From NCBI GenBank assembly GCA_913062595.1, contig CAJXWT010000018.1, positions 1-32,181 on the forward strand: 32,181 bases of DNA. Direction: 5' to 3'. This stretch comes from an uncultured Fidelibacterota bacterium (lineage in GTDB: Bacteria; Fidelibacterota; Marinisomatia; Marinisomatales; TCS55). Below the pieces are notes generated by a model. It was given only the letters and a program-made list of their open reading frames with translations. It was not told the DNA's origin and searched no databases. Position numbers and translations under genes: made by a program. The first letter of the stretch is position 1. The number at the start of each line of letters is the position of its first letter. This document shows, piece by piece, positions 23,908-32,181 of the stretch.

Positions 23908-26900
23908 CTAGGCTTGAGTATATCCGCGGTTTAGATAATCCTGGAGTTTTTTGTACTTTACTGTTTCCCGATTACCGCTTGGACTGATTACCTCTATTTT
24001 TTCATTTCGCCCAATCTTTTTGTCTGCGGTTATTGGTTTTCGTATTGCTTGCTGAGGACGATTTTGAGCTTGAGCAGCCTCTGGTGGACCTGTAAAACCA
24101 AGATTAGTTGAATCTTGGTGCTTCATTTGCACATTGCGGGCTTGACTGGTCTGCACTTGCGGGGCCTGGTCCATACCTTGAATCTTCGTCCGAAACAACC
24201 GCTGTAATGTTATTTGGGTCGTGTCGGCCATCATTTCCTTGAACATATAGAAACCCTCTGACTTATACTCCAGTAGAGGATTCTTCTGACCGTAAGCTCT
24301 GAGGTTGATTCCTTCTCTAAGCTGATCCATTGCGTATAAATGGTCTTTCCATTTTTCATCAATGGTTCGCAATACCACGAATCGCTCAAAACCCCGCATT
24401 ACATCCTCAGGCAATAATGACTCTCGAGCAGAATATAAATACATGGCTTCATCAACAATTTTTTTCTTGAAATGTTCAGCGTCATATTCATTATCGAATT
24501 TTTCGTGATCAATTTCAGTCAACAGAACCGATGAAAAAATCTGTTCCAAACCCTCCCAATCCCATAATTCATGGTTTTCTTCATCTTGACCGCCTAATTC
24601 ATCATCAACAAAATCGGAAATTAATTCTGGAATAGTATTATGCAAATTTTCTCCCCGTAACGCATTATTGCGAATATCGTAGACTACCTGCCGCTGTTGG
24701 TTCATCACATCATCATATTCTAAGAGATGTTTCCGAATACCAAAATTTCTTCCTTCTACTTTTTTTTGCGCATTTTGTATGGCCCTGGTCACCATCTTGT
24801 GCGTGATTACTTCTCCCTCTTCAATCCCCATACGATCCATTATTGATGCAACTTTTTCGGAATTGAATAGACGCATCAAGTCATCTTCAAGACTCAGATA
24901 GAATCTTGATGAACCCGGATCACCTTGACGTCCAGAGCGGCCTCGTAACTGCAAGTCTATCCGGCGTGACTCATGCCGTTCGGTACCTACGATGTGCAAA
25001 CCGCCTAATTCCTGTATACCCTTGCCAAGTTTAATATCAGTTCCCCTGCCTGCCATATTTGTCGCAATGGTAACAGCCCCTTTTTGGCCAGCACGCGCTA
25101 CAATTTCTGCTTCGCTCTTGTGTTGTTTGGCATTTAGTACATTATGGGGAATCCCACGTCGCTTTAACATTCGTGATAATAATTCAGAAGAATCGACAGT
25201 TACAGTTCCAACGAGTGTAGGTTGACCATTCTTATAACATTCGGCAATTTCTTCTATCACTGCAGCATACTTCTCACGTTTTGTTTTATAAATCAAATCG
25301 TCTCGATCGTCTCTTATGACACTACGATGGGTGGGGATTGCTACTACATCCAAATCATAAATGCTGCCCAGTTCTTCCGCTTCTGTCACTGCAGTACCAG
25401 TCATGCCGGCAAGTTTGTCATACATACGAAAGTAATTTTGGATTGTAATTGTTGCCAGCGTTTGAGTTTCGCGTTCAATCGTAACATTTTCTTTCGCTTC
25501 CAGAGACTGGTGAAGACCATCGCTGTAGCGTCGACCAGCCAGGATTCGACCTGTGAACTCATCCACAATCTGTACTTTGCCATCTTGAAGGACATATTCA
25601 ACATCCCGTTCATATAATGTGTAAGCACGCAACAATTGACTGATGTTGTGTATTCGAGCGCTTTGCTCTGCATGCTGCTGATGCGCTTTTTCTTTTTCCT
25701 GTTTGATTTCTAAAGTGCTGAGGTTTTCTTTTACATCTATTTCATGCAACGTTTCGCCAAGATCCGGTATGACAAACATATCCGGATCATCGGGCGCTAA
25801 AGATTTCCGCCCCTTTTCAGTGATATCAATTACATGGGTTTTTTCTTCAATGCTAAAGTATAGATCCTCATCTACCTCATGGAGTTTTTTGTCACGCATA
25901 TATTCCGATTCAACATCGTGAGCCAATTTTTTTGTACCCTTTTCTTGAAAAATCTTAAGCAGTTTTGGATGTTTCGGCATACCTCTGTTGGCCTGCAATA
26001 GTTTCAAACCCGCTTCATCATTGTTCTCTTCATCAATAAAACGTGTCGCTTCCACCACCATTTCTGTCACTAAACTATTCTGTCTTTTGACAAGATTTTG
26101 GACCATTGGCTTGAGTTCTTTGTAGGTTGTATCAACTGGTGCATCAACGGATCCAGAAATGATTAATGGTGTCCTTGCTTCATCAATTAAAACACTATCT
26201 ACTTCATCGACAATGACAAAAGCATGGTCCCGTTGAACTTGATCTTCCGGTGCTAGGGCCATATTGTCACGTAAGTAATCAAATCCATATTCGTTGTTCG
26301 TTCCATAAGTAATATCACAATTATACTCCGCTTGTCTTTCCCTGTTATCCATTGTATTCAATATAAAGCCAACCGTCAAACCAAGGCGTTTGTATATCTC
26401 ACCCATCCATTCTGCGTCGCGCTGTGCCAAATAATCATTAACAGTTACCAGATGGGCACCACGGCCAGAAAGAGCATTCAGATACAACGGCATTGTAGCA
26501 ACCAGGGTTTTTCCCTCACCCGTTTTCATCTCAGTAACTTTGCCGCTATGAAGTACAATCCCGCCTAATATCTGAACGTCGTATGGTATCATATCCCAGG
26601 AAATTTTCTGCCCCATAATGCGCCATGATTTTCCCATAGTGCGTCTACATGCTTCTTTGACCATGGCAAATGCTTTGGGTAATATTTCATCGAGTTTTTC
26701 ATGCTCTGCATTTAGTACATATTTATCAGCTTCCTCATTGTCAGAAATATTTTCTTTGGTATATTTTTGGGCAACTTCACGAGCAGATGCTACCTCTAAT
26801 TTGAATTCCCCTGTGCGACTGATCAAATCATCGTCTGATTTTGTTTGTAGTGTCTCATAGATCGCATTGATTTCCTCCACGATAGGAATTAATGCCTTTG

Positions 26901-26952
26901 TATCGCGATCAGATTTAGTCCCGAAAACTTTTGTTAAGATTGACTCTAGCAT
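23908..26952 (-). CDS. secA: Protein translocase ATPase SecA
   Basis: A 1014-residue SecA. Walker A is GEGKT at 145-149 and Walker B is VDEVD at 248-252, followed by SVLIDEARTPLIISG. The helicase region includes TNMAGRGTDIKLG and the LRGRSGRQGDPG motif, and the helical scaffold LRTIDEKWKDHLYAMDQLRE is intact. It drives preprotein export through SecYEG. The C-terminal tail starts KIGRN as usual, but the zinc-binding CxCx8C(H/C) segment is missing, replaced by a Cys-free tail (EVISPSGNRETVKYKKLQDY). It is the last gene of an operon after nusB (15-bp gap). No clear terminator follows in the 241 bp downstream. Confidence 0.98.
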   Translation of the reverse strand: MLESILTKVFGTKSDRDTKALIPIVEEINAIYETLQTKSDDDLISRTGEFKLEVASAREVAQKYTKENISDNEEADKYVLNAEHEKLDEILPKAFAMVKEACRRTMGKSWRIMGQKISWDMIPYDVQILGGIVLHSGKVTEMKTGEGKTLVATMPLYLNALSGRGAHLVTVNDYLAQRDAEWMGEIYKRLGLTVGFILNTMDNRERQAEYNCDITYGTNNEYGFDYLRDNMALAPEDQVQRDHAFVIVDEVDSVLIDEARTPLIISGSVDAPVDTTYKELKPMVQNLVKRQNSLVTEMVVEATRFIDEENNDEAGLKLLQANRGMPKHPKLLKIFQEKGTKKLAHDVESEYMRDKKLHEVDEDLYFSIEEKTHVIDITEKGRKSLAPDDPDMFVIPDLGETLHEIDVKENLSTLEIKQEKEKAHQQHAEQSARIHNISQLLRAYTLYERDVEYVLQDGKVQIVDEFTGRILAGRRYSDGLHQSLEAKENVTIERETQTLATITIQNYFRMYDKLAGMTGTAVTEAEELGSIYDLDVVAIPTHRSVIRDDRDDLIYKTKREKYAAVIEEIAECYKNGQPTLVGTVTVDSSELLSRMLKRRGIPHNVLNAKQHKSEAEIVARAGQKGAVTIATNMAGRGTDIKLGKGIQELGGLHIVGTERHESRRIDLQLRGRSGRQGDPGSSRFYLSLEDDLMRLFNSEKVASIMDRMGIEEGEVITHKMVTRAIQNAQKKVEGRNFGIRKHLLEYDDVMNQQRQVVYDIRNNALRGENLHNTIPELISDFVDDELGGQDEENHELWDWEGLEQIFSSVLLTEIDHEKFDNEYDAEHFKKKIVDEAMYLYSARESLLPEDVMRGFERFVVLRTIDEKWKDHLYAMDQLREGINLRAYGQKNPLLEYKSEGFYMFKEMMADTTQITLQRLFRTKIQGMDQAPQVQTSQARNVQMKHQDSTNLGFTGPPEAAQAQNRPQQAIRKPITADKKIGRNEKIEVISPSGNRETVKYKKLQDYLNRGYTQA

Positions 26953-26967
26953 TTCAGAGCTTAATGA

Positions 26968-27390
26968 TTACGCGGTTTCATCATTGGCCAGTTTACTTTT
27001 GTATATCGCATCTAGTACACCATTTACAAAACTTGAACTATCCTCGGTACTATACAATTTTGCAATTTCAATCGCCTCACTGATAGACACCTTAGGTGGA
27101 ACATCATCAGTAAAATAAATTTCATTTACTGCTATTCGCATAATCAATTGATCTAGTGTGGCTACCCGCTCCAGTTTCCAGTTATCAAGGTTATCAGAAA
27201 TTAATTGTTCCGCCCAGATTTTATTATCTACAATATTACCATAAAGTTCAGTGATAAATGCTTTTGATTCTCCATCGTAACTGTTTCTTTCAAATAAATC
27301 ATCTAAAACCTTTTCTTTTGTTTCACCAGTTAGTTCCAAAGCATATAGGGCAGACAAAATACCCTCTCTAGCAAGACGACGCGGATGCAT
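26968..27390 (-). CDS. nusB: Transcription antitermination factor NusB
   Basis: A 140-residue, all-helical protein of the usual NusB length. The N-terminal arginine-rich segment (MHPRRLAREGILSALYALE) is the RNA-binding face. The C-terminal block matches the family core: VNEIYFTDDVPPKVSISEAIEIAKLYS followed by SSFVNGVLDAI; both parts are seen in sequence. With S10/NusE it binds boxA in rRNA leaders and supports antitermination. It starts 6 bp after the aminotransferase stop and ends 15 bp before secA. Confidence 0.95.
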   Translation of the reverse strand: MHPRRLAREGILSALYALELTGETKEKVLDDLFERNSYDGESKAFITELYGNIVDNKIWAEQLISDNLDNWKLERVATLDQLIMRIAVNEIYFTDDVPPKVSISEAIEIAKLYSTEDSSSFVNGVLDAIYKSKLANDETA

Positions 27391-27396
27391 GTTACA

Positions 27397-28416
27397 CTAC
27401 TCTTTTATTGGATATAACCAACCAAATTCGTCAGGTATATCCTCGTGCTGAATACCGGTGATCATTTCTTTTAATTTAGATGTCAATCGGCCCATTTTTT
27501 CATCCGCAATTCTATGTTCGCCATCCAAATCAGTAATACTACCAACCGCCGTTACAACAACAGCAGTTCCAGTACAAAAAACTTCATCTGCATCATAAAG
27601 TTCAGTTAACGTAACATCAGTTTCTAGCATTTCAAGTCCTAATTTTTCCTTTGCCAAGGCTATAATTGAATCACGAGTTACGCCAGGCAGTATACTGCCT
27701 GACAGTCTTGGTGTTATTAATGTATTACCCTTTAATGCAAATAAATTAGCCGAACCGACTTCTTCAACAAATTTTTCATTTTTAGCATCAAGATATATAA
27801 CCTCATCAAAGCCTCTATTTTTCGCTTCGGTAAGCGGGTACAAGGAAGCTGAATAATTACCGATGGCCTTAGCGTCACCTATTCCTTTAGGCGCAGCACG
27901 GTGATAATCATTACTTACTATTAAACGTAAAGGTTTCCCACCACCTTTGAAATAGGGTCCAACGGGAGACACAAATACCATAAAAGTATATTCTTCCACA
28001 GGCCTCACACCAATAGCTGGTGACGTTCCCCAAACGATCGGCCTTATATATAGACTGCCTTTATTATAGGGAGGAACATAATCAATATTGTCTTTTAAAG
28101 TTTCTTCTACTGCTTGCAAAAAAAACTCTTGATTCATTTCAGGGATACATAACCGTCTGGTAGACATAACCATCCGTTTAGCATTCATTTCAGGTCGAAA
28201 CAGGACCACTCGATCTTTGGCTGTCTGATAGGCTTTGGTCCCCTCAAAACAACCCTGGCCGTAATTCAATACACCAGCAGCAGGCGATAACTTGATTGTT
28301 CCATATGGAATCAAACCACCTGACTTCCAGGGTTCTCCTTGTCTGCACCTTGCCTTGTACATACTACGTGTTTCCACTACATTAAATCCAAGATTGTCCC
28401 AATCTATTTTTGCCAT
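27397..28416 (-). CDS. ilvE: Branched-chain amino acid aminotransferase
   Basis: A 339-residue fold-type IV PLP enzyme. The catalytic lysine is Lys183 in GDAKAIGNYSAS. Other landmarks are LNYGQGCFEGTKAY, YIRPIVWGTSPAIGV and the phosphate-binding EEVGSANLF and LPGVTRDSI stretches. Its length and the FEGTKAY/GNY pattern fit the longer, eukaryotic-like (BCAT) class of IlvE rather than the roughly 300-residue E. coli class. It interconverts leucine, isoleucine and valine with their 2-oxo acids. It starts 2 bp after the acyl-CoA dehydrogenase stop. The pairing with fatty or branched acyl-CoA enzymes hints at a catabolic as well as biosynthetic role. Confidence 0.94.
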   Translation of the reverse strand: MAKIDWDNLGFNVVETRSMYKARCRQGEPWKSGGLIPYGTIKLSPAAGVLNYGQGCFEGTKAYQTAKDRVVLFRPEMNAKRMVMSTRRLCIPEMNQEFFLQAVEETLKDNIDYVPPYNKGSLYIRPIVWGTSPAIGVRPVEEYTFMVFVSPVGPYFKGGGKPLRLIVSNDYHRAAPKGIGDAKAIGNYSASLYPLTEAKNRGFDEVIYLDAKNEKFVEEVGSANLFALKGNTLITPRLSGSILPGVTRDSIIALAKEKLGLEMLETDVTLTELYDADEVFCTGTAVVVTAVGSITDLDGEHRIADEKMGRLTSKLKEMITGIQHEDIPDEFGWLYPIKE

Positions 28417-28418
28417 AA

Positions 28419-29558
28419 TTAATTCTCCATTATTTCCCTTGCGATTACCATTTGCTGTATTTCAGTTGTACCCTCGTAGATTTGTGTAATTTTTGCATCA
28501 CGCATTAATCTTTCAACACCATATTCTTGCATGTATCCATAACCACCAAAAATTTGCACACAATCAATAGTTGCATCCATGGCTGTTTGCGATGCAAAGC
28601 TCTTAGCCATTGCAGCAGCTTTGGTATAGGGTTTATGCGCATCTTTTAGAACAGCCGCTTTTTGTATCAATAACCGTGACGCTTCTACATTTGTACCCAT
28701 TAAGGCAATCTTTTCCTGTATCGCACCAAAACTGCCGATGGTTTTTCCAAATTGTTTTCTTTCTTTTGCATACTGCACAGATTTATCCAATGCTGCCTGG
28801 GCAATTCCTAATGCTTGTGCGGCTATGCCAATTCTACCACCATCAAGTGTGGCTAAGGCAATACGAAATCCTTGACCTTCTTTATCAATAAGATTCTCAA
28901 TTGGAATGCGGCAATTATCAAAATACAGTTCACATGTATCCGAGCCGCGAATACCAAGTTTATCTTCCTTTTGACCTACCAAAAAACCATCTAGGTCTTT
29001 TGGTACTATGAATGTAGATATACCATTATAACCTGCTGATTTATCCGTTAGAGCCATTACAATTACTACATCTGAATTGATACCACTGGTAACCCAGTTC
29101 TTCGTGCCATTAATTATATAGTACTGCCCACTTTTTTCTGCAACAGTGTGGAGGTTACTGGCATCAGAACCGGACTGCGGTTCACTTAAAGAAAAAGCAC
29201 CCAATTGCCGGCCACCAGCTAACTTTTTTAAATAGGTTTCTTTCTGCCAATCATTACCATAATTGACAATTATCTGGCAAACAAGGCTATTATTCACAGA
29301 TACAATTACACCTGCAGATGCGTCTACTCTTGATAATTCTTCAATAATTAGAGTATAACTAATTGTATCCATGCCAGCGCCATTCCATTTTTCCGGAACC
29401 ATGATACCCATAAATCCAAGTTCACCCATCATTTTTACCTGTTCAAATGGAAACTCCGCATTTTCATCGCGTTCGATCACACCAGGTTTAAGATGTTTTT
29501 CAGCAAATTTCCGGGCTGTGTTTCGTACTAATTCCTGTTCTTCAGAAAGGAAGTGCAT
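28419..29558 (-). CDS. Acyl-CoA dehydrogenase (short/branched-chain type)
   Basis: A 379-residue FAD enzyme with standard three-domain architecture. Seen in sequence are the FAD-contacting [24 protein letters not shown] and the C-terminal [12 protein letters not shown]. The catalytic base is Glu362 in IYEGTTEIQ, the position used by short-chain and medium-chain enzymes. It oxidises an acyl-CoA to the 2-enoyl-CoA and reduces an electron-transfer flavoprotein. The exact chain (butyryl, 2-methylbutyryl or other) cannot be read off. It overlaps the thiolase stop by 1 nt (TAATG), and ilvE follows after 2 bp. Confidence 0.95.
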   Translation of the reverse strand: MHFLSEEQELVRNTARKFAEKHLKPGVIERDENAEFPFEQVKMMGELGFMGIMVPEKWNGAGMDTISYTLIIEELSRVDASAGVIVSVNNSLVCQIIVNYGNDWQKETYLKKLAGGRQLGAFSLSEPQSGSDASNLHTVAEKSGQYYIINGTKNWVTSGINSDVVIVMALTDKSAGYNGISTFIVPKDLDGFLVGQKEDKLGIRGSDTCELYFDNCRIPIENLIDKEGQGFRIALATLDGGRIGIAAQALGIAQAALDKSVQYAKERKQFGKTIGSFGAIQEKIALMGTNVEASRLLIQKAAVLKDAHKPYTKAAAMAKSFASQTAMDATIDCVQIFGGYGYMQEYGVERLMRDAKITQIYEGTTEIQQMVIAREIMEN

Positions 29559-30745
29559 TATATCCTTTCAACAATCATAGCTGACGCTTCACCACCGCCA
29601 ATACATAAGGTTACCAAGCCTGTCGTAAGATCTTGTGATTTCAAAGCATGGATGAGGGTGGTTAAGGTACGAGCACCACTTGCACCAATTGGATGGCCGA
29701 GAGCAATAGCCCCACCATTTACATTTACTTTACTATGATCCAGGTTAAAGTCATCCATGACGGCCATGGCGACCGGCGCAAAGGCCTCATTAATTTCCCA
29801 TAAATCTATGTCAGCAACTTCCATCCCAGCTTTTTCAAGCACCTTACTAATTGCTTTAATTGGCGCTGTTGTGAACCATTCAGGTTCCTGTGCTGCAGAA
29901 GCCTGACTGTGAATACGTACCAATGGCGTAAACCCCAATTCTGTAGCCTTGGTTTCACTCATTAATAATACACCAGCAGCTCCATCATTGATTTTAGACG
30001 CATTGCCTGCGGTTACCGTACCATCCTTTTCAAATGCTGGGCGCAATTTGTCCATTTTATCAAAATTCGCTCGGCCAGGTTCTTCATCGATATTTATCGT
30101 GACCGTATTCCTTTTTCTGTCCGTTACATCTACCGCTAGTATTTCATCATTAAATGCTCCAGTTTTCTGAGCATCTAGCGCACGCGTATAAGATTCTTTC
30201 GCAAAGTCATTTTGATCTTCTTTGCTATAATGGCGATCCCGCGCACAAATTTCAGCACAATTACCCATATGAGTATCATTATAGACATCCCACAAACCAT
30301 CTGTTATCATGCTATCGATCAACTCCCCATGGCCTAGCCGATATCCATCCCTTCCTTTGGATAATAGGTATGGTGCTTGACTCATATTTTCAAATCCACC
30401 CGCAATAATTATATCAGCATCACCCACTTGAATAGCCTGTGTCGCCAGCATAGCAGCTTTTAAACCAGATCCACACATTTTATTTATGGTGATGCATTCT
30501 ACAGTATCTGGCAGACCAGATCCTAATGCAGCTTGTCTTGCTGGCGCTTGGCCTAATCCTGCTGCTAATACATTACCCATTATCACCTCATTCACCGATG
30601 CCGGATCAAGCATCGTTTCTTCCAAAATCCCACCAATTACTTTAGCGCCCAAGTCAGGTCCACTTACTGAAGAAATCGATCCTTGAAACGCCCCTACAGG
30701 AGTTCGCTTCGCAGCGGCAATAACTACATTTTGTATTTTTTCCAT
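29558..30745 (-). CDS. Acetyl-CoA C-acyltransferase (thiolase)
   Basis: A 395-residue thiolase II-like enzyme. The catalytic residues are Cys91 in [10 protein letters not shown], His351 in LGHPIGASG and Cys381 in CIGGGEA. Its length and loops (no long mitochondrial-type insert) fit acetoacetyl-CoA or short-chain 3-ketoacyl-CoA thiolases. It may run either the degradative or the condensing direction. It is the first gene of the operon that continues with acyl-CoA dehydrogenase, ilvE, nusB and secA. No ribosome site is evident at the ATG; AT-rich TATAAT-like boxes lie just upstream but without a convincing -35. Confidence 0.95.
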   Translation of the reverse strand: MEKIQNVVIAAAKRTPVGAFQGSISSVSGPDLGAKVIGGILEETMLDPASVNEVIMGNVLAAGLGQAPARQAALGSGLPDTVECITINKMCGSGLKAAMLATQAIQVGDADIIIAGGFENMSQAPYLLSKGRDGYRLGHGELIDSMITDGLWDVYNDTHMGNCAEICARDRHYSKEDQNDFAKESYTRALDAQKTGAFNDEILAVDVTDRKRNTVTINIDEEPGRANFDKMDKLRPAFEKDGTVTAGNASKINDGAAGVLLMSETKATELGFTPLVRIHSQASAAQEPEWFTTAPIKAISKVLEKAGMEVADIDLWEINEAFAPVAMAVMDDFNLDHSKVNVNGGAIALGHPIGASGARTLTTLIHALKSQDLTTGLVTLCIGGGEASAMIVERI

Positions 30746-30980
30746 CAGTATTAATTATAAATTATAATAGAGAATATATGACCCCGGTCGTCGATGAATT
30801 TTCCGCAAATAAAAATCAATTTCTACTATCCAAAAAGCCATTAACCATCGATTAGCACCTATTCTAACAGCTGATGAAATATTAAATGCTAACCAGTAAT
30901 TATTTCACTTATAATATTCGGTAAAATTAGTATCAATGGACACTGGAATCATAGCATTTCGAACTTCAGGAAATGGTTAA

Positions 30981-31931
30981 TCACTTCTTTTTCATTTTGT
31001 TTGTTTTATCATAGGCACGAATGATATCCTGCACCAATTTATGTCTGACCACATCACTTTCATTTAATTTTACCAATCCAATACCATCGATTCCCTTCAG
31101 AATATTCACCACTTGAATCAAACCTGAATCACTGCTCTTTGGTAAATCAATCTGCGTAATATCACCTGTAATAATTGCTTTTGAATTAACGCCAAGCCTA
31201 GTAAGAAACATCTTCATTTGCATCGGTGTAGCGTTCTGGGCCTCATCTAGGATCATGAACGCATTATTCAAAGTACGACCACGCATATAAGCCAAAGGAA
31301 TTATTTCAATTGAACCATCAGATAAAACTCTTTTCAACTTTGTTTTTGGCATAATATCACTGAGGGCATCGTATAAAGGTGTAAGATACGGGTCAACTTT
31401 TTCTTTTAGATCCCCGGGTAAAAACCCAAGGTTTTCACCAGCTTCCACAGCTGGCCGACACAACGCTATGCGATCCACTTCGTGATTTTCAAGTGCAGCA
31501 ATTGCGAAAGCAACAGCAATATATGTTTTTCCTGTACCCGCAGGTCCAATAGTCAAAACAATGTCATTTTTCTGAACAATATTAATGTATTCTTGCTGAC
31601 CATCTGATCGGGCAATTATTGCTCCTTTTCTGCCATAATGAATAACATCCCTCGGTACTTGGTTATCATGGCCATTATCAATTGTTACAACTTCGATCAA
31701 CTGGCGTACATCTTTCGCTGTCAAAGATCCTTTACGAGCCAACGTTTGTTTCATTTCATGAATGACTTCTTTCGCCAAATCAAGCTGTATATCATCGCCC
31801 TTAAGTTTAATGTTATCGTTTCGGACAACAACATTAACTGCAAAAGATCCTTCAATTAATCGCAGATGGGCATCCGCTGCTCCAAAAAGAGTCGCCAGGT
31901 CGATACCTTTTATATCAAGTGTCTTTTCCAT
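30981..31931 (-). CDS. PhoH-family ATPase
   Basis: A protein of about 316 residues. The N-terminal region (about 1-100) is the KH-like/leader part of PhoH (YbeZ) proteins, followed by a P-loop ATPase domain. Walker A is GPAGTGKT with Lys135, and Walker B is FMILDEAQN, followed by ITGDITQIDLP. The C-terminus is Lys-rich (NKMKKK). YbeZ-like PhoH proteins are linked to RNA metabolism and ribosome maturation, usually with YbeY. I use the ATG at 31931 rather than the upstream in-frame TTG at 31946; no clear ribosome site favours either. It is divergent from the lipoprotein gene to its right. Confidence 0.92.
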   Translation of the reverse strand: MEKTLDIKGIDLATLFGAADAHLRLIEGSFAVNVVVRNDNIKLKGDDIQLDLAKEVIHEMKQTLARKGSLTAKDVRQLIEVVTIDNGHDNQVPRDVIHYGRKGAIIARSDGQQEYINIVQKNDIVLTIGPAGTGKTYIAVAFAIAALENHEVDRIALCRPAVEAGENLGFLPGDLKEKVDPYLTPLYDALSDIMPKTKLKRVLSDGSIEIIPLAYMRGRTLNNAFMILDEAQNATPMQMKMFLTRLGVNSKAIITGDITQIDLPKSSDSGLIQVVNILKGIDGIGLVKLNESDVVRHKLVQDIIRAYDKTNKMKKK

Positions 31932-32026
31932 CTTGTTGATTTTCAATATTAATTTTGTACTATATTTTACATCAAGAATCAGGAGTTAATCCATTGCATA
32001 GCGAATTTTACATAACCAGAGGTCAC

Positions 32027-32181
32027 ATGCGACCAAAAAATATTTATTTAGTCTTCGGTTGTTTATTGATATCCATGGGCTGCGGTTACTTAAACACGAC
32101 ATCGAATGCAAATAGGTTGAATTATGAGTATCTTATTAAAGAGGGGAAATTGTATTGGGAAAAGCGAGCCAATCCAAAGAG
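32027..32181 (+). CDS. N-terminal part of a lipoprotein (partial)
   Basis: A frame open to the window edge, giving 51 residues. Residues 1-19 form a type II signal peptide (basic MRPK, hydrophobic core, then ISMGC with Cys19 as the lipidation site). The mature part begins GYLNTTSNANRLNYEYLIKE and continues with LYWEKRANPK, a pattern like the first repeat of TatT/TPR-type lipoproteins; with so little sequence this is only a hint. AGAGGT lies just upstream of the ATG. An in-frame TTG at 31994 with AGGAG 8 nt upstream is an alternative start that would lengthen the n-region by 11 residues. It is divergent from phoH, with the shared promoter region at about 31932-32026. Confidence 0.7.
   Translation, partial: MRPKNIYLVFGCLLISMGCGYLNTTSNANRLNYEYLIKEGKLYWEKRANPK

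Noticed and set aside
123-31989. Many opposite-strand open frames of 60-140 codons inside real genes
   Set aside because: They lie antisense or out of frame to strongly supported genes, lack family motifs and show skewed composition; they are shadows.
1-32181. CRISPR arrays, insertion sequences, phage or toxin-antitoxin genes
   Set aside because: No direct-repeat arrays, transposase motifs, inverted-repeat-flanked elements or phage-like proteins were found; the window is dominated by core metabolism.

Overview
The window looks like a chromosomal segment from a bacterium of the Fibrobacteres-Chlorobi-Bacteroidetes (FCB) superphylum. A Marinimicrobia (SAR406)-like lineage is my best guess. The evidence is a surface protein with a C-terminal sorting domain of the type IX secretion/FlgD-like kind (YPNPFNP ... 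ending KMILVK), a PorV/PorQ-family outer membrane protein, moderate-to-high A+T, and an aerobic chain built on a b6-type cytochrome b with a multiheme cytochrome. The lineage is inference; no rRNA or marker tree is available here.

Layout. Positions 1-1220 (+) hold the tail of a secreted protein translationally coupled to a PorV-like protein, closed by a strong terminator. Positions 1301-5920 (+) hold a single 1539-residue fusion: acyl-CoA ligase-like, then uncharacterised regions, then a degenerate kinase-like segment, then a GNAT acetyltransferase. It runs convergently into, and overlaps by 12 bp, the end of a long minus-strand respiratory cluster.

Respiratory cluster (20165 down to 5909, minus, 16 genes with short gaps or overlaps). 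In transcription order it holds a membrane-anchored HEAT-repeat protein, Rieske protein, cytochrome b (b6-type), an enlarged subunit IV-like cytochrome b C-terminal half, a 1012-residue membrane-anchored coiled-coil cytochrome c with eight CxxCH sites, a secreted cupredoxin, oxidase subunits I, III and IV, two tiny membrane proteins, oxidase subunit II, heme A synthase, heme O synthase, a Sco copper chaperone and a DUF420 assembly protein. This is a whole quinol-to-oxygen module with its own cofactor assembly. No cytochrome c1 and no small soluble cytochrome c are present, so the octaheme protein and/or the cupredoxin are the obvious links between the two complexes. A tRNA-Leu(UAG) gene lies 37 bp upstream in the same orientation.

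Positions 20409-23666 (-) encode a large secreted protein of five cohesin-like modules, with a DGICC-type domain apparently nested inside a fibronectin type III domain. Positions 23908-30745 (-) form a compact five-gene operon: thiolase, acyl-CoA dehydrogenase, branched-chain aminotransferase, nusB and secA. PhoH (minus, to 31931) diverges from a truncated lipoprotein gene that leaves the window at the right edge.

There are no CRISPR arrays, insertion sequences, prophage genes or rRNAs. No stretch longer than 300 bases lacks a gene. The two largest gaps (23667-23907 and 30746-30980) show no convincing structure. The best candidates for something not well described are the ligase/kinase-like/GNAT fusion, the octaheme cytochrome with its coiled-coil stalk, the matching acidic Trp-ended tails of that cytochrome and oxidase subunit II, and the nested-domain surface protein.
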